Shown here: one piece after another, positions 54,824 to 63,575 of the stretch
Layout of the letters: each line of letters starts with the position of its first letter
How positions within the stretch are numbered: the first letter of the stretch is position 1
Assembly: GCF_030581075.1 (NCBI RefSeq)
Contig: NZ_JAUQSW010000003.1
Location: 124,001 to 188,000 of the forward strand
Length of the DNA: 64,000 nt
Origin: Hymenobacter cheonanensis
GTDB lineage: Bacteria > Bacteroidota > Bacteroidia > Cytophagales > Hymenobacteraceae
Direction: 5' to 3'
Translations under genes and position numbers: made by a program
Notes under the pieces: generated by a model
What the model was told of the DNA's origin: nothing
The model's input: only the letters and a program-made list of their open reading frames with translations
Database searches by the model: none

Positions 54824-57800
54824 TTAGAAGCCAGCTTGCAGGCCCAGGGTGAATGAGCGCAGGTTGGGGTAGGAGCCCGCGTCGACGCCGCGCGCCAGCG
54901 AGCCCTGCCCTACAGTTTCGGGGTCGTAGCCGCTGTACTTGGTCACCGTAAACACGTTCTGGCCGGTCAGGAACAGGCGTAGCGAGCCGATGTACTTGGT
55001 GCGCTCCAGCATGGTTTTGGGCAGCGAGTAGCCTAGCTGCACGTTTTTCAGGCGCAGGTACGAGCCGTCTTCCAGCCAGCGGGTGGTCTGGTAGCGGTCG
55101 TTGTTGCCGGGGGCAATGCCGCCGGTGCCGCCGGCAATGAGGGCGCGGGGCGTGGTGGTAGAGGGGTTGGTAGGCGTCCAGGGGGTGAAGCTGGCCAGGT
55201 GGTTATTGTTGTCGTCGGTGCGCTCCAGCCAGTACTTGGCGTCGTTAAATACCGTATTGCCTTGCACGCCCTGGAAGAAGGCCGCCAGGTCGAAGCCGCC
55301 GTAGCTGGCCGTCAGGTTCAGGCCATATTGAATCCGGGGGAATACCCGGCCCACGTGCACGCGGTCGGCCTCCGTAATCTGGCCGTCACCGTTGGTGTCC
55401 TTGTAGCGCACGTCGCCGGCTTGCAGCCCGGCCGGAATATTCGCGTCGCCGGTCTGGTAAATGCCGTCGAACTGGTAGAGGTAGAACGAGCCAATCTCGT
55501 AGCCTACTTCGGTGCGGGTAGTGGCACCCGGCCCACCCTGCAGGAAGTTGGACGGCGCCCCATCAATCGAACCCGAGTTCAGGTTCAATACCTTGTTGGT
55601 GAGCGTGGTGAGGTTGGCCGACACGCCGTACTTGAAGTCCTTGCGGTCGTCGGCGTAGCCTACTTTAAACTCGAAGCCGCGGTTTTCGAGCAAGCCCAGG
55701 TTCTGGAAGGGCAGCGCGCCGGCGTTGCCGAGTACCTGCGGCAGGTTGGGCGACACCAGGGCGTTGGCCGTGCGCGAGATGTAATAGTCGGCCGACAGCG
55801 AGAAGCGGTTTTCGAGCAGCGCCAGGTCAAAACCATAGTTCTGGGTGCGACGCTCTTCCCAGCGCACGTTGCTGGCTAGGGTCGTCTGGATGGCGCCGTT
55901 CTGGATGGTCTGGCTGGTGCCCAGCACGTAGTTGGCGTTGGTGTTCAGCGCGCCCTGGTAGAGGTACGAGCCGCCGTAGGCGCCGCTCAGGTACTGGTTG
56001 CCGAGGCTGCCGAAGCTAGCCCGCAGCTTGAGGTCGCTGATGGCCGTTACGTTCTCCATAAACTTCTCCTTCGAGATGCGCCAGCCCACCGAGCCGGCCC
56101 CGAAGTTGCCCCAGCGGCGGTCGGGCGCAAACTGCGACGAGCCATCGCGGCGGAAGGCGCCCGTCACGAGGAAGCGGCGGTCGTAGTCGTAGGTTACCTG
56201 GCCGAAGAGTGATTCTTTGCCCTGCACGTACGACGAGCCAATGACCTGCGGCGTCTGCGAGCCCGCGTCGAGCGCCCAGTAGTACACCGGCCCGGTGCCA
56301 TAGCCGAAGTTAACACCCCTAGTAAACTCGAAGCTGCGGCGCTGGCGGCTGTAGCCGGCCACCACCGTCAGGTTGTGCTGGCCGAAGCTCTTGTCAAACG
56401 TCAGCGTGTTTTCGGCTTGGCCAAACAGTTCGTTGCCCTGGTCATCGCCAAAGTAAGAAGGCGTGGTCGCGTCGTTGCGGCGCCACACGCCGAATTGCCG
56501 CCGCTGCTGGTCGCGGAAGCCGTGGTACTCCAGGCCCAGGTTGAGGCGGTAGCGCAGGAAGTCAAAAATCTGCACCTCGCCGTACACGTTGCCCAAAATG
56601 CGGTTGTTGGTGCTGGTGCTCACCAGCAGGCGCTGCAAGGCAATGGGGTTGGTGCCGAAGGTAATGGCGTTGTTGTTGCCAATACCGAAGCCGCCCGGCA
56701 CGGTGGGGTCATACACCGGAATAACGGCCGGCATGCGCAGCACCTCCGTAAAGGGCGCGCCGTTCACGTAGGTTTGGTTGGCGCGCACCAGTTGCAGGTT
56801 CTCGCCCACCCGCAGGCGTCCGCGGGTAAAGCCCGTGTTCACGCGGGCCGTGAAGCGCTCAAACTGCGGCCCGATAATGGTGCCCTGCTGCTTGAAATAG
56901 CCCCCCGATACGTTGAAGTTCGACTGCGGCCCGCCCCCCGAAAAACCCAGGTTGTAGTCCTGCACCGAGCCCTGCTTGAACAGCTCTTTCTGCCAGTCGG
57001 TGTCGATGCCGGCGGGCAGGTTGGCCGCGTAGGGCTGGCGCGGCAGGCCCGCGTTATCGTACGATTGGTTGTTGACGGCCGCCCACTGCGCGGCATTAGC
57101 CAGGTCGAGGCGCTTTATCAGGTTCTGCACCCCGCCGCTGGCGTTAAAGCTGATGGCCGGCGTGCCCTGCTTACCCTTTTTGGTGGTAATAACGATAACG
57201 CCGTTGGCCCCCGAGTTGCCGTAGGGGGCTAGCGCGGCGGCGTCCTTCAGCACCTGCACCGACTCAATATCGGCGGGGTTGATGTCGCGCCCGGCGCTGC
57301 TGGTCGGCTCAATCCAGAGGCCATCTACCACGTAGAGCGGGCCGCTGTTGCTGCCGCCCAGCGAGCCCAGGCCCCGGATGTTGACCACCGGCCCCTGGCC
57401 CGGCACGCCCGAGTTGGTAACCTGCACGCCCGGCAGGCGCCCCTGAATGGCCTCGCCCACCGAGGCCACCGGGGCCCGGCGCACTTCGGTGGCCCCTAGC
57501 GTAGCTACCGAGCCGGTCACGTTCTGGCGCTCCTGGGTGAGGTAGCCCACCACCACGGCTTCGGAAAGCTGCTGCGTGTCGGTGGCTAGGCGCACGGCCA
57601 GGGTAGTCTGGCTGCCCACCGCAATGGTTTGGGTGGCGTAGCCTATCGAGGAGATAACGAGCGAGCCGCCCGTGGGCACCTCAATAGAAAAATTGCCATT
57701 GACGTCGGTCGAAGTGCCGGTAGTAGTGCCTTTTACGAGTACCGTAACGCCGGGCAGGCCTTCGCCTTTTTCGTCCGTTACGCGGCCGGTAACTGTTGCG

Positions 57801-57943
57801 GCGGGTTGGGCCAGCCTGGCCTTGCCGGCCAGGGCTTTCGGAGTGATAACGGCAACCGGCGCGGCCGTGGCAACGGCCAGCGGCAGGCAGCAAGCCAATA
57901 CGGGAATCAGCAAACGCCCGGGAGGGGGTAGCAGCTTTTTCAT
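54824..57943 (-). CDS. susC: SusC/RagA-type TonB-dependent transporter
   Basis: 1039 aa from the ATG at 57943; the open frame to 58048 runs over the operator. Signal peptide [18 protein letters not shown]. Then the carboxypeptidase-regulatory-like domain (TVTGRVTDEKGEGLPGVTVL, about 45-120), the plug (SVGEAIQGRLPGVQVTNSGV, GPLYVVDGLWIEP, DIESVQVLKDAAALAPYGNS) and a 22-stranded barrel ending in FTLGLQAGF. Imports oligosaccharides through the outer membrane with SusD. First gene of the minus-strand run; the variant operator lies 57 bp before its start. Confidence 0.96.
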   Translation of the reverse strand: MKKLLPPPGRLLIPVLACCLPLAVATAAPVAVITPKALAGKARLAQPAATVTGRVTDEKGEGLPGVTVLVKGTTTGTSTDVNGNFSIEVPTGGSLVISSIGYATQTIAVGSQTTLAVRLATDTQQLSEAVVVGYLTQERQNVTGSVATLGATEVRRAPVASVGEAIQGRLPGVQVTNSGVPGQGPVVNIRGLGSLGGSNSGPLYVVDGLWIEPTSSAGRDINPADIESVQVLKDAAALAPYGNSGANGVIVITTKKGKQGTPAISFNASGGVQNLIKRLDLANAAQWAAVNNQSYDNAGLPRQPYAANLPAGIDTDWQKELFKQGSVQDYNLGFSGGGPQSNFNVSGGYFKQQGTIIGPQFERFTARVNTGFTRGRLRVGENLQLVRANQTYVNGAPFTEVLRMPAVIPVYDPTVPGGFGIGNNNAITFGTNPIALQRLLVSTSTNNRILGNVYGEVQIFDFLRYRLNLGLEYHGFRDQQRRQFGVWRRNDATTPSYFGDDQGNELFGQAENTLTFDKSFGQHNLTVVAGYSRQRRSFEFTRGVNFGYGTGPVYYWALDAGSQTPQVIGSSYVQGKESLFGQVTYDYDRRFLVTGAFRRDGSSQFAPDRRWGNFGAGSVGWRISKEKFMENVTAISDLKLRASFGSLGNQYLSGAYGGSYLYQGALNTNANYVLGTSQTIQNGAIQTTLASNVRWEERRTQNYGFDLALLENRFSLSADYYISRTANALVSPNLPQVLGNAGALPFQNLGLLENRGFEFKVGYADDRKDFKYGVSANLTTLTNKVLNLNSGSIDGAPSNFLQGGPGATTRTEVGYEIGSFYLYQFDGIYQTGDANIPAGLQAGDVRYKDTNGDGQITEADRVHVGRVFPRIQYGLNLTASYGGFDLAAFFQGVQGNTVFNDAKYWLERTDDNNNHLASFTPWTPTNPSTTTPRALIAGGTGGIAPGNNDRYQTTRWLEDGSYLRLKNVQLGYSLPKTMLERTKYIGSLRLFLTGQNVFTVTKYSGYDPETVGQGSLARGVDAGSYPNLRSFTLGLQAGF

Positions 57944-57999
57944 ATGGGTGGGAGAAAAGTGAAAAGAGGCAGGGAAAGGGGCAGTTGCGGCAGGCTTCG

Positions 58000-58013
58000 T
58001 GCAATCGTTTGCA
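58000..58013. promoter_or_regulatory. LacI-type operator, copy 3 (one change)
   Basis: TGCAATCGTTTGCA: 13 of 14 bases match the other three sites. It lies 57 bp upstream of the susC start, so it probably controls susC, susD and the two GH43 genes behind them. Confidence 0.75.
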
Positions 58014-58558
58014 TAAAGGCCTAAAAAAAAGCAGCTTCCGCCCGGCAAGCAGCGCCAACCCGCACGGGAGCAGCCGATTGCTGCGCCTTGGCTGGGCCGC
58101 GGTAGTCGTTGCGCCCGTGGCTAGCCCCGCCCGATGGGAGAGACTGGCCGTAATGCGCGGGCGAAATCGACGCTGCAAGATGACGTAAAAGTAAAGCCGG
58201 TTTGCTAATAAGCAAGGGTACAGGGTGAATAATTAACGGAAGCAAGTTTTTCTTGCATCCTGCGGCGGCCCGGAAAATACCAGGGCCGGCCGGGCACCAC
58301 GCTGGCCACACCAGCGCGTAGGCATGGCCTGTAGTGGCCGAAAAGCCCGGCCGGTCCGGCCGGCCCAGCCGCACTGGCTGCCGGCAAAGCGTTGAAGCCT
58401 TGCCTTTTTTGCGCCGGCCAGCCGGGCGGTAAAGCAGCGCTGATTAGATGAAGATATGAAGCATAACTTGTTGTTAAATACAATCTTAGTTAGATAAAAA
58501 ATACCAATAAAACTGCTTTGCAGGATGCGCCGGCACTACTGCTAAGGTGGCAATGGTG
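58014..58558. other. Intergenic region between susC and the Tat-exported GH43 gene
   Basis: About 545 bp without a convincing gene. It holds a small hairpin GCAAGTTTTTCTTGC near 58241-58255, a GC-rich CCGGCCGGTCCGGCCGG stretch near 58350, and an AT-rich stretch at 58450-58510 that may hold promoter elements. On the minus strand TACCCTTG (58213-58220) is a weak -7 candidate for susC. Divergent operators sit at both edges. Confidence 0.5.
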
Positions 58559-58572
58559 TGCAAACGTTTGCA
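58559..58572. promoter_or_regulatory. LacI-type operator, copy 4
   Basis: TGCAAACGTTTGCA, identical to copies 1 and 2, 95 bp upstream of the GH43 gene at 58668. A TATACTTG box at 58636-58643 is a possible -7 element between the site and the gene. Confidence 0.85.
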
Positions 58573-58667
58573 TTTGCCCTGGGTGGTCCGGACTTTCAGC
58601 GGGCATTGGCAGCCGGGCGCCGGCCTTTCGTGCCGTATACTTGTTGCCAGCCTTCCTTACCTGCTTC

Positions 58668-59735
58668 ATGCCCACCCGCCGTCACTTTCTTACGGGCTCG
58701 CTCACGGGGCTAGCCCTGCTTGCCATGCGCCCCACTGCTTTTGCCGCCGCCCGCACCTACACTAACCCGGTGCTGGCCCGCAATTTTCCGGACCCTTTCG
58801 TGCTGCGCCACGGCGGGCACTACTACGCCTTCGGCACCACCGGCCGGGGCCGCACGCCCGATGGCCGGGTGTTTACGCTGCTAAAATCGGAGAACCTCGT
58901 AGACTGGCAGCCGCTGGGCGGGGCGCTCACGCCCCCGGCCGGCAGCGAGGAGTTTGACTTTTGGGCGCCTGAGGTGGTCGAGCACCAGGGCACGTTTTAC
59001 ATGTACTACTCGCGCGGGGGCGGCGCCATCGGGGCCACGGTGGGGCATCAGCTGAAGGTGGCCACCAGCCCGCGGCCCGAAGGGCCGTATACCGAAGTGG
59101 CTAGCCTGCCGGTGGCCGATAGCCGGTTTACCATCGATGCCCACGCCTTTCAGGACACCGACGGGCAATGGTACCTCTTCTACGCCCGCGACTTTACCGA
59201 TACCAACGACGGCTATTACCCCGGCACGGGGCTGGTGGTAGACCGCCTCGCCAGCATGACGCAGCTGGCCGGCCAGCCGCGCACCGTGCTGCGCGCCCGC
59301 CACAAGTGGACGCTCTTCGAGGCCAACCGCCTGATGCCGCTCTACGGCAACCGCACCTTTGCCCAGTGGCACACCCTGGAAGGGCCGTTTGTGCGCCGCC
59401 ACGCGGGCAAGTACTACTGCTTTTTCAGCGGCGCCAATTTCCTCACCGACCGTTACGGCGTCGATTACTGCGCCGCCGACCACGTGCTGGGGCCGTATGT
59501 CGACTCGGGCTCCGATGCCGGGGCCAGGGTCTTGCACTCGGTGCCGGGCCACGTGCGCGGCCCCGGCCACCACAGCCACGTGCTAGGCCCCGACGGCCGC
59601 ACCGAATACCTGGTGTACCACGCCTGGAACGCCGCCATGACCGAGCGCCAGCTTTGCCTCGACCCGCTGGCCTGGACGGCCCAGGGCCCGCGCTGCCTGG
59701 GCCCCACCTACACGCCGCAGCCGCTGCCGAAGTAG
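58668..59735 (+). CDS. Tat-exported GH43 enzyme
   Basis: 355 aa from the ATG at 58668. Twin-arginine signal TRRHFLTGSLTGLALLAM with cleavage after AFAA. Acid trio: Asp in LARNFPDPFVLRHGGHYYAF, Asp in RFTIDAHAFQDTDGQWYLFY, Glu in HTLEGPFVRRHAGKYYCFFS. FDFWAPEVVEHQGTFYMYYS is typical. Differs from the other four GH43 enzymes in its Tat route, suggesting that it folds in the cytosol first and acts in the periplasm. Divergent from susC, with its own operator. Confidence 0.92.
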   Translation: MPTRRHFLTGSLTGLALLAMRPTAFAAARTYTNPVLARNFPDPFVLRHGGHYYAFGTTGRGRTPDGRVFTLLKSENLVDWQPLGGALTPPAGSEEFDFWAPEVVEHQGTFYMYYSRGGGAIGATVGHQLKVATSPRPEGPYTEVASLPVADSRFTIDAHAFQDTDGQWYLFYARDFTDTNDGYYPGTGLVVDRLASMTQLAGQPRTVLRARHKWTLFEANRLMPLYGNRTFAQWHTLEGPFVRRHAGKYYCFFSGANFLTDRYGVDYCAADHVLGPYVDSGSDAGARVLHSVPGHVRGPGHHSHVLGPDGRTEYLVYHAWNAAMTERQLCLDPLAWTAQGPRCLGPTYTPQPLPK

Positions 59736-59744
59736 CTTATTCGC

Positions 59745-59806
59745 CCGGCATAAACGTCGCCCCAGCCCCCGGCCCACGGAGAGGGGCTGGGGGGCGTTTA
59801 CGCCGG
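59745..59806. terminator. Inverted repeat after the GH43 gene
   Basis: CCGGCATAAACGTCGCCCC and GGGGGGCGTTTACGCCGG pair imperfectly around GGGGCTGG/CCAGCCCC inner arms. No T-run, so a weak terminator or processing hairpin. Confidence 0.55.
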
Positions 59807-59891
59807 AGGGGTCAGTGCCCAGCGCTTGGTAGGCCGCGGGCAAAGCCGCGGTAGCACCTGAGGCAACCTTTTTAAAGTAAAACGCCTCCTC

Positions 59892-59931
59892 GAACGCCTA
59901 GTGGTGCCTGGCCCCGCCAGGCGTTCTTTTT
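59892..59931 (+). terminator. Terminator before the MlaE permease gene
   Basis: GAACGCCT pairs with AGGCGTTC and an alternative inner stem GCCTGG-CCCCG-CCAGGC is possible; TTTTT follows. It insulates the polysaccharide locus from the permease gene. Confidence 0.8.
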
Positions 59932-59951
59932 ACGGGCCTGCCTGCGGGTCG

Positions 59952-59959
59952 TACCTTTG
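59952..59959 (+). promoter_or_regulatory. -7 box of the MlaE permease gene
   Basis: TACCTTTG, an exact TAnnTTTG match, 25 bp before the ATG. The -33 element is not obvious in the GC-rich upstream stretch. Confidence 0.6.
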
Positions 59960-59983
59960 GGGCTCGTTAGTTATCTCTAGGTG

Positions 59984-60733
59984 ATGTATAAATATCCTCG
60001 GCCAATATCTGCGTTTGGCCGCTTCGTGCTGTTGATGCAAATGATGGTAACCCGCCCCGAGCGCCGCGCCGTGCTCTGGCAGCGCACCCTCGACGAGGCC
60101 ATCGAGATTGGCGTCGATTCCATCTTTATCGTAGGTCTGGTTTCGACCTTTATCGGGGCCGTAACCTGCGTGCAGATTGCCTACAACATGGTGAACCCGC
60201 TCGTGCCCATGAGCACCGTGGGCTTTATGGTGCGCGAAATGACCATTCTGGAGCTAGCCCCCACCATTATTTCGGTGGTGCTGGCCGGCAAGGTGGGCTC
60301 GGCCATTGCGGGCGGGCTGGGCACCATGCGCATTACCGAGCAGATTTCGGCCATCGATGCGATGGGCATCAACTCGGCTTCCTACCTGGTGCTGCCGCGC
60401 ATCATCGCCTCCATATTCGTGTTTCCGCTGCTCGTCATCCTGGCCATGAACCTGAGCATTTTGGGCGGCTACGTGGCTACCCAGATAGCGGGCGTGATGC
60501 CGGGCGCCGACTACATCGAGGGCATTCGCTACGCCTTCAAGCCCTACACGGTGCTGTTTTCGCTGATAAAGTCGGTAGTATTTGCCTTCCTGGTATCGGC
60601 CATCTCCTCCTATAAAGGCTACACCCTCAAGGGCGGCGCCCTGGAGGTGGGCAAGGCCAGCACGGCCGCCGTTACCAACTCCATTATCTCCATTCTGCTG
60701 GCCGACTACGCGCTGGCCAGCATTCTGCTGTAG
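59984..60733 (+). CDS. MlaE-type ABC transporter permease
   Basis: 249 aa from the ATG at 59984; a GTG directly before it is an alternative. Five to six membrane helices with the MlaE signature: ELAPTIISVVLAGKVGSAIA, LGTMRITEQISAIDAMGINS, YLVLPRIIASIFVFPLLVI and VKSVVFAFLVSAISSYKGY-like IKSVVFAFLVSAISSYKGYT. Part of phospholipid transport between the membranes. The matching ATPase and MCE protein genes do not follow here; the next gene is an unrelated FUSC protein. Confidence 0.93.
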   Translation: MYKYPRPISAFGRFVLLMQMMVTRPERRAVLWQRTLDEAIEIGVDSIFIVGLVSTFIGAVTCVQIAYNMVNPLVPMSTVGFMVREMTILELAPTIISVVLAGKVGSAIAGGLGTMRITEQISAIDAMGINSASYLVLPRIIASIFVFPLLVILAMNLSILGGYVATQIAGVMPGADYIEGIRYAFKPYTVLFSLIKSVVFAFLVSAISSYKGYTLKGGALEVGKASTAAVTNSIISILLADYALASILL

Positions 60734-60748
60734 CCGGCCGGCAGCAGG

Positions 60749-60937
60749 AGCCAAACAGCCCTGGCGAAGACCCAAACGACCCTGGCTACGACCCAAATAG
60801 CCGTAGCCAGGGTCGTTTAGGTCTTCGCTAAGGCTAGGTTGAGGCTAGCAAGGAAGCGGAGAACCCTGGCGAAGCCTGTTTGGGTCTTGGCTAAGGCTGT
60901 TTTAGTCTTGGCTAAGGCTGTTTTGGGCCTAGCCAAG
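60749..60937. repeat. Nine-unit array with an exact 21-bp period, partly inverted
   Basis: Units start every 21 bp from 60749 to 60917. The first three read xxCCAAAxxxCCCTGGCxACG; most later ones are in the opposite sense (GCTGTTTTxGTCTTGGCTAAG). Units 2-4 fold into the terminator at 60764. The array fills most of the gap between the MlaE and FUSC genes. Confidence 0.82.
60764..60828 (+). terminator. Terminator-like hairpin formed by opposing repeat units
   Basis: GCGAAGACCCAAACGACCCT...GGTCGTTTAGGTCTTCGC: 27-bp stem with one mismatch and an 11-nt loop, 31 bp after the MlaE permease stop. No T-run follows. Confidence 0.7.
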
Positions 60938-60997
60938 ACCCGGAGCGGGGCGCCGGCGTAACCCCGGCCCCGACCCACCGCGTACTTTCGGCTAGCC

Positions 60998-63208
60998 ATG
61001 CCGTTTGCCCTGCCCCGCGTGTCGCGCCGCGACCTTTCGTACTTTTTCTTCAGCCAGCACTTCTCCGATGGGCTGCGCACTACGCTGGCCATTTTGCTGC
61101 CCGCGGTGCTGGGGGCGCAGTGGGGGCAGTTTGCGGCCGGCATTACCATCTCGACCGGCGCCGTGTGCCTGAGCGTGACCGACACGCCCGGCCCCTTGCA
61201 GCATCGGCGCAATGGCCTGCTGGCCGCCCTGGGCCTCGTGTTTGTGGGGGCGCTGCTGGTGGGCTGGCTAGCCCCGCACCGGCTGGGGCTGGGCGTGGTG
61301 CTGGTGGGCCTCAGCTTTGGGCTGACGATGCTGCTGGTATGGGGCGCCCGGGCGGGCGCCGTGGGCTCGGCCACGCTGCTGGGTATGGTGCTTACGCTGG
61401 CCCACCCGCCCGAGGGCTGGAAAGCCAACCTGCTGCATGCCGCTATGCTGGGGCTGGGGGGGTGCTGGTATTTGCTGCTGGCGCTGGTGCAAAGCCGGGT
61501 GCAGCCCTACCGCTCGGCGCAGCAGGCGCTGGGCGAGTGCCTGCACGCCGTGGCGGGCTTTCTGCACATCAAGGCCACGTTTTACAACGCCAGCACCAGC
61601 CTCGACGACGACTACCGCCGCCTGGTGGCGCAGCAAGTGGTGGTGAATGAAAAGCAGGAAGCCGTGCGCGACCTCATCTTCCGCTCGCGCCAGATAGTGA
61701 GCGAAAGCACCAGCGCCGGCCGCCGCCTCGTGCTCACCTTCACCGAAACGGTGGACCTCTACGAGCACATTACGGCGGGCTACTTCGACTACGGCGCCCT
61801 GCGCGCGGCCTTTGGCAGCACGGGTATTCTGGCCGAAATCCAGGGCTTTATCAACCGCCTGGCCGTGGACCTCGACTACCTGGGCAGCGCCATCCTGGCC
61901 AACCGCGCCTACGGCAGCCCGCCGCCCGACCGCCTGGCCGAGCTTACCCAGCTGCAAGCCCGCATCAATGCCCTGCCCGCGCCCGACCCTGGCACCGGCC
62001 TAAGCACGCTGGTGCTCAAAAAAATACTGGTGAACCTGCGCGACCTGCACCGGCGCGTGCGCAGCATCCGGCGCTACTTCGACGAGGCCCAGGCTGCCGC
62101 GCTAACCCCCGATGCCAGCCGCATGGCCAGCCACACCCAGTTTGTGGCCCGCCAGGAGCTGGAATGGAGCGCCTTCGGCGAAAACCTGACCCTGGGCTCG
62201 TCGGTGTTTCGGCACGCCGTGCGCATGGCCGTGGCCTGCGCCATCGCCTTCGCGGTGGCCGAGCTGCTCTGGCACGGCCAGCACAACTACTGGATTTTAA
62301 TGACCGTGACCTTTATGCTCAAGCCCGGCTTCAGCCTCACCCGCGAGCGCAACATTCAGCGCATCAGCGGCACGCTGGTGGGGGGCGTGCTGGGCTCGCT
62401 GGTGCTGTGGGCCGTGCCCGACGGCGACGTGCGTTTCGGGCTGCTGCTGGTATTCATGGTCATCGCCTACTCGTTTCAGCGTACCAAATACCTGGTCACG
62501 GTAACGTTTCTCACAGCTTACCTGCTCATTATGTTCAGCTTTTTGGGGCTAGGGTACATCGGGGTAATTGAGGAGCGCCTGACCGATACGGCCCTGGGCT
62601 GCGCCATTGCCCTGGCCACGGCCTATCTGCTGTTTCCGCGCTGGGAGGGCGACCAGCTGCCCGACCTGCTGGCTGCCACGCTGCGCGCCAACCTGGCCTA
62701 CCTGCGCCAGCTGGCCGACCGCCTGGCCGGCCGCGAGGTGCCGCCTGTCACGTACCGCCTGCTGCGCAAAGACGTGTACGTGGCCTCGGCCAACCTGGCG
62801 GCGGCCTTCCAGCGCATGCTGTCCGAGCCGCGCCGCACCCGCCGCCACCCCACCGAGGTGCACGAGTTTGTGGTGCTGAACCACATTCTGTCGGCCAATA
62901 TCTCGGCCCTCACCACCACCTGGCAGGATGCGGCCACGCCCAACCCCAGCGTGCCGCCCGCTACGCGCCGCGTACTCACCAGTGCCCAGGCCGCCCTCAG
63001 CAAAAGCCTGGCTAGGCTAGCCGCCGCCCCCGCGCCCGAAGCCGAGGTTGCGGCGGCTCCGGCCGCCACCGTGCCCCTCATGCAGGAGGTGCGCGCCGAT
63101 GCCCTGGCCGATACCGCCAGCCCCGACCGCACCCTGGCCGAGCAGCTGGCCTTTCTGCAAAAAGTGAGCAGCGACCTCAGCCGCGTAACCGAGGCGCTGG
63201 TGGCGTAA
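60998..63208 (+). CDS. FUSC-family inner-membrane protein (YccS/YhfK-like)
   Basis: 736 aa. Two membrane halves, each with several helices: residues about 25-165 (TLAILLPAVLGAQWGQFAAG, LGLGGCWYLLLALVQSRV) and about 405-545 (AVRMAVACAIAFAVAELLWH, GHGQHNYWILMTVTFMLKPG-like WILMTVTFMLKPGFSLTRER, FLTAYLLIMFSFLGLGYIGV). Each is followed by a soluble helical part. The second half has the FUSC core RERNIQRISGTLVGGVLGSL. Related to plant aluminium-activated malate channels and bacterial AaeB-type exporters; substrate unknown. Confidence 0.93.
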   Translation: MPFALPRVSRRDLSYFFFSQHFSDGLRTTLAILLPAVLGAQWGQFAAGITISTGAVCLSVTDTPGPLQHRRNGLLAALGLVFVGALLVGWLAPHRLGLGVVLVGLSFGLTMLLVWGARAGAVGSATLLGMVLTLAHPPEGWKANLLHAAMLGLGGCWYLLLALVQSRVQPYRSAQQALGECLHAVAGFLHIKATFYNASTSLDDDYRRLVAQQVVVNEKQEAVRDLIFRSRQIVSESTSAGRRLVLTFTETVDLYEHITAGYFDYGALRAAFGSTGILAEIQGFINRLAVDLDYLGSAILANRAYGSPPPDRLAELTQLQARINALPAPDPGTGLSTLVLKKILVNLRDLHRRVRSIRRYFDEAQAAALTPDASRMASHTQFVARQELEWSAFGENLTLGSSVFRHAVRMAVACAIAFAVAELLWHGQHNYWILMTVTFMLKPGFSLTRERNIQRISGTLVGGVLGSLVLWAVPDGDVRFGLLLVFMVIAYSFQRTKYLVTVTFLTAYLLIMFSFLGLGYIGVIEERLTDTALGCAIALATAYLLFPRWEGDQLPDLLAATLRANLAYLRQLADRLAGREVPPVTYRLLRKDVYVASANLAAAFQRMLSEPRRTRRHPTEVHEFVVLNHILSANISALTTTWQDAATPNPSVPPATRRVLTSAQAALSKSLARLAAAPAPEAEVAAAPAATVPLMQEVRADALADTASPDRTLAEQLAFLQKVSSDLSRVTEALVA

Positions 63209-63248
63209 TTATAGTACATTAGCTTGTGTTAGAACTATAACCTTAAAA

Positions 63249-63575
63249 ATGATGCATATGAAAACTTTAACAGTAAGCGTTAGCCGCCAATTTGATGGTT
63301 ATACGTTTGGGCTCTCTCCTTTATCTAAAAAGTTAGTAGCAGAAACACTGGCGAGTGAGCGGTCGGCCTTCGGTAATGTTTTTGTAGCTCAGGGTACAAA
63401 GACGGACTTTGAAAGTCAATATGGGCCAATTGTTAAGCATATTCTGCTGACACTACTCGGGGTAAATAATTCTCAGTTGATTAAACTCAAAGAACAGGTA
63501 AATATTGTTCAATTCGAAGAGCCTGTATCACATAAGGTTTTGTATAAGATTAACTTGCAGGATGTCGAAGCGTAA
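63249..63575 (+). CDS. Hypothetical protein, 108 aa
   Basis: I do not recognise the family. No signal or membrane segment. It has a beta-rich start (KTLTVSVSRQFDGYTFGLSP), a helix LSKKLVAETLASERS, and a second helical half (QYGPIVKHILLTLLGVNNSQ). Three in-frame ATG codons (63249, 63252, 63258) could start it. The gene is much more AT-rich than the preceding 20 kb and overlaps the nuclease-like gene by 14 bp, so the two are probably co-translated and were perhaps acquired together. Confidence 0.7.
   Translation: MMHMKTLTVSVSRQFDGYTFGLSPLSKKLVAETLASERSAFGNVFVAQGTKTDFESQYGPIVKHILLTLLGVNNSQLIKLKEQVNIVQFEEPVSHKVLYKINLQDVEA

Noticed and set aside
55199..57232. Long plus-strand open frames (55199-55879, 56375-57232) opposite susC
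   Set aside because: They mirror the codon bias of susC on the other strand and show no start signal or family motif.
60749..60937. Minus-strand coding tail with KTALAKT heptapeptides
   Set aside because: The frame can be read through the array, but it only reflects the 21-bp period; it lies antisense to the FUSC start region with no start signal.
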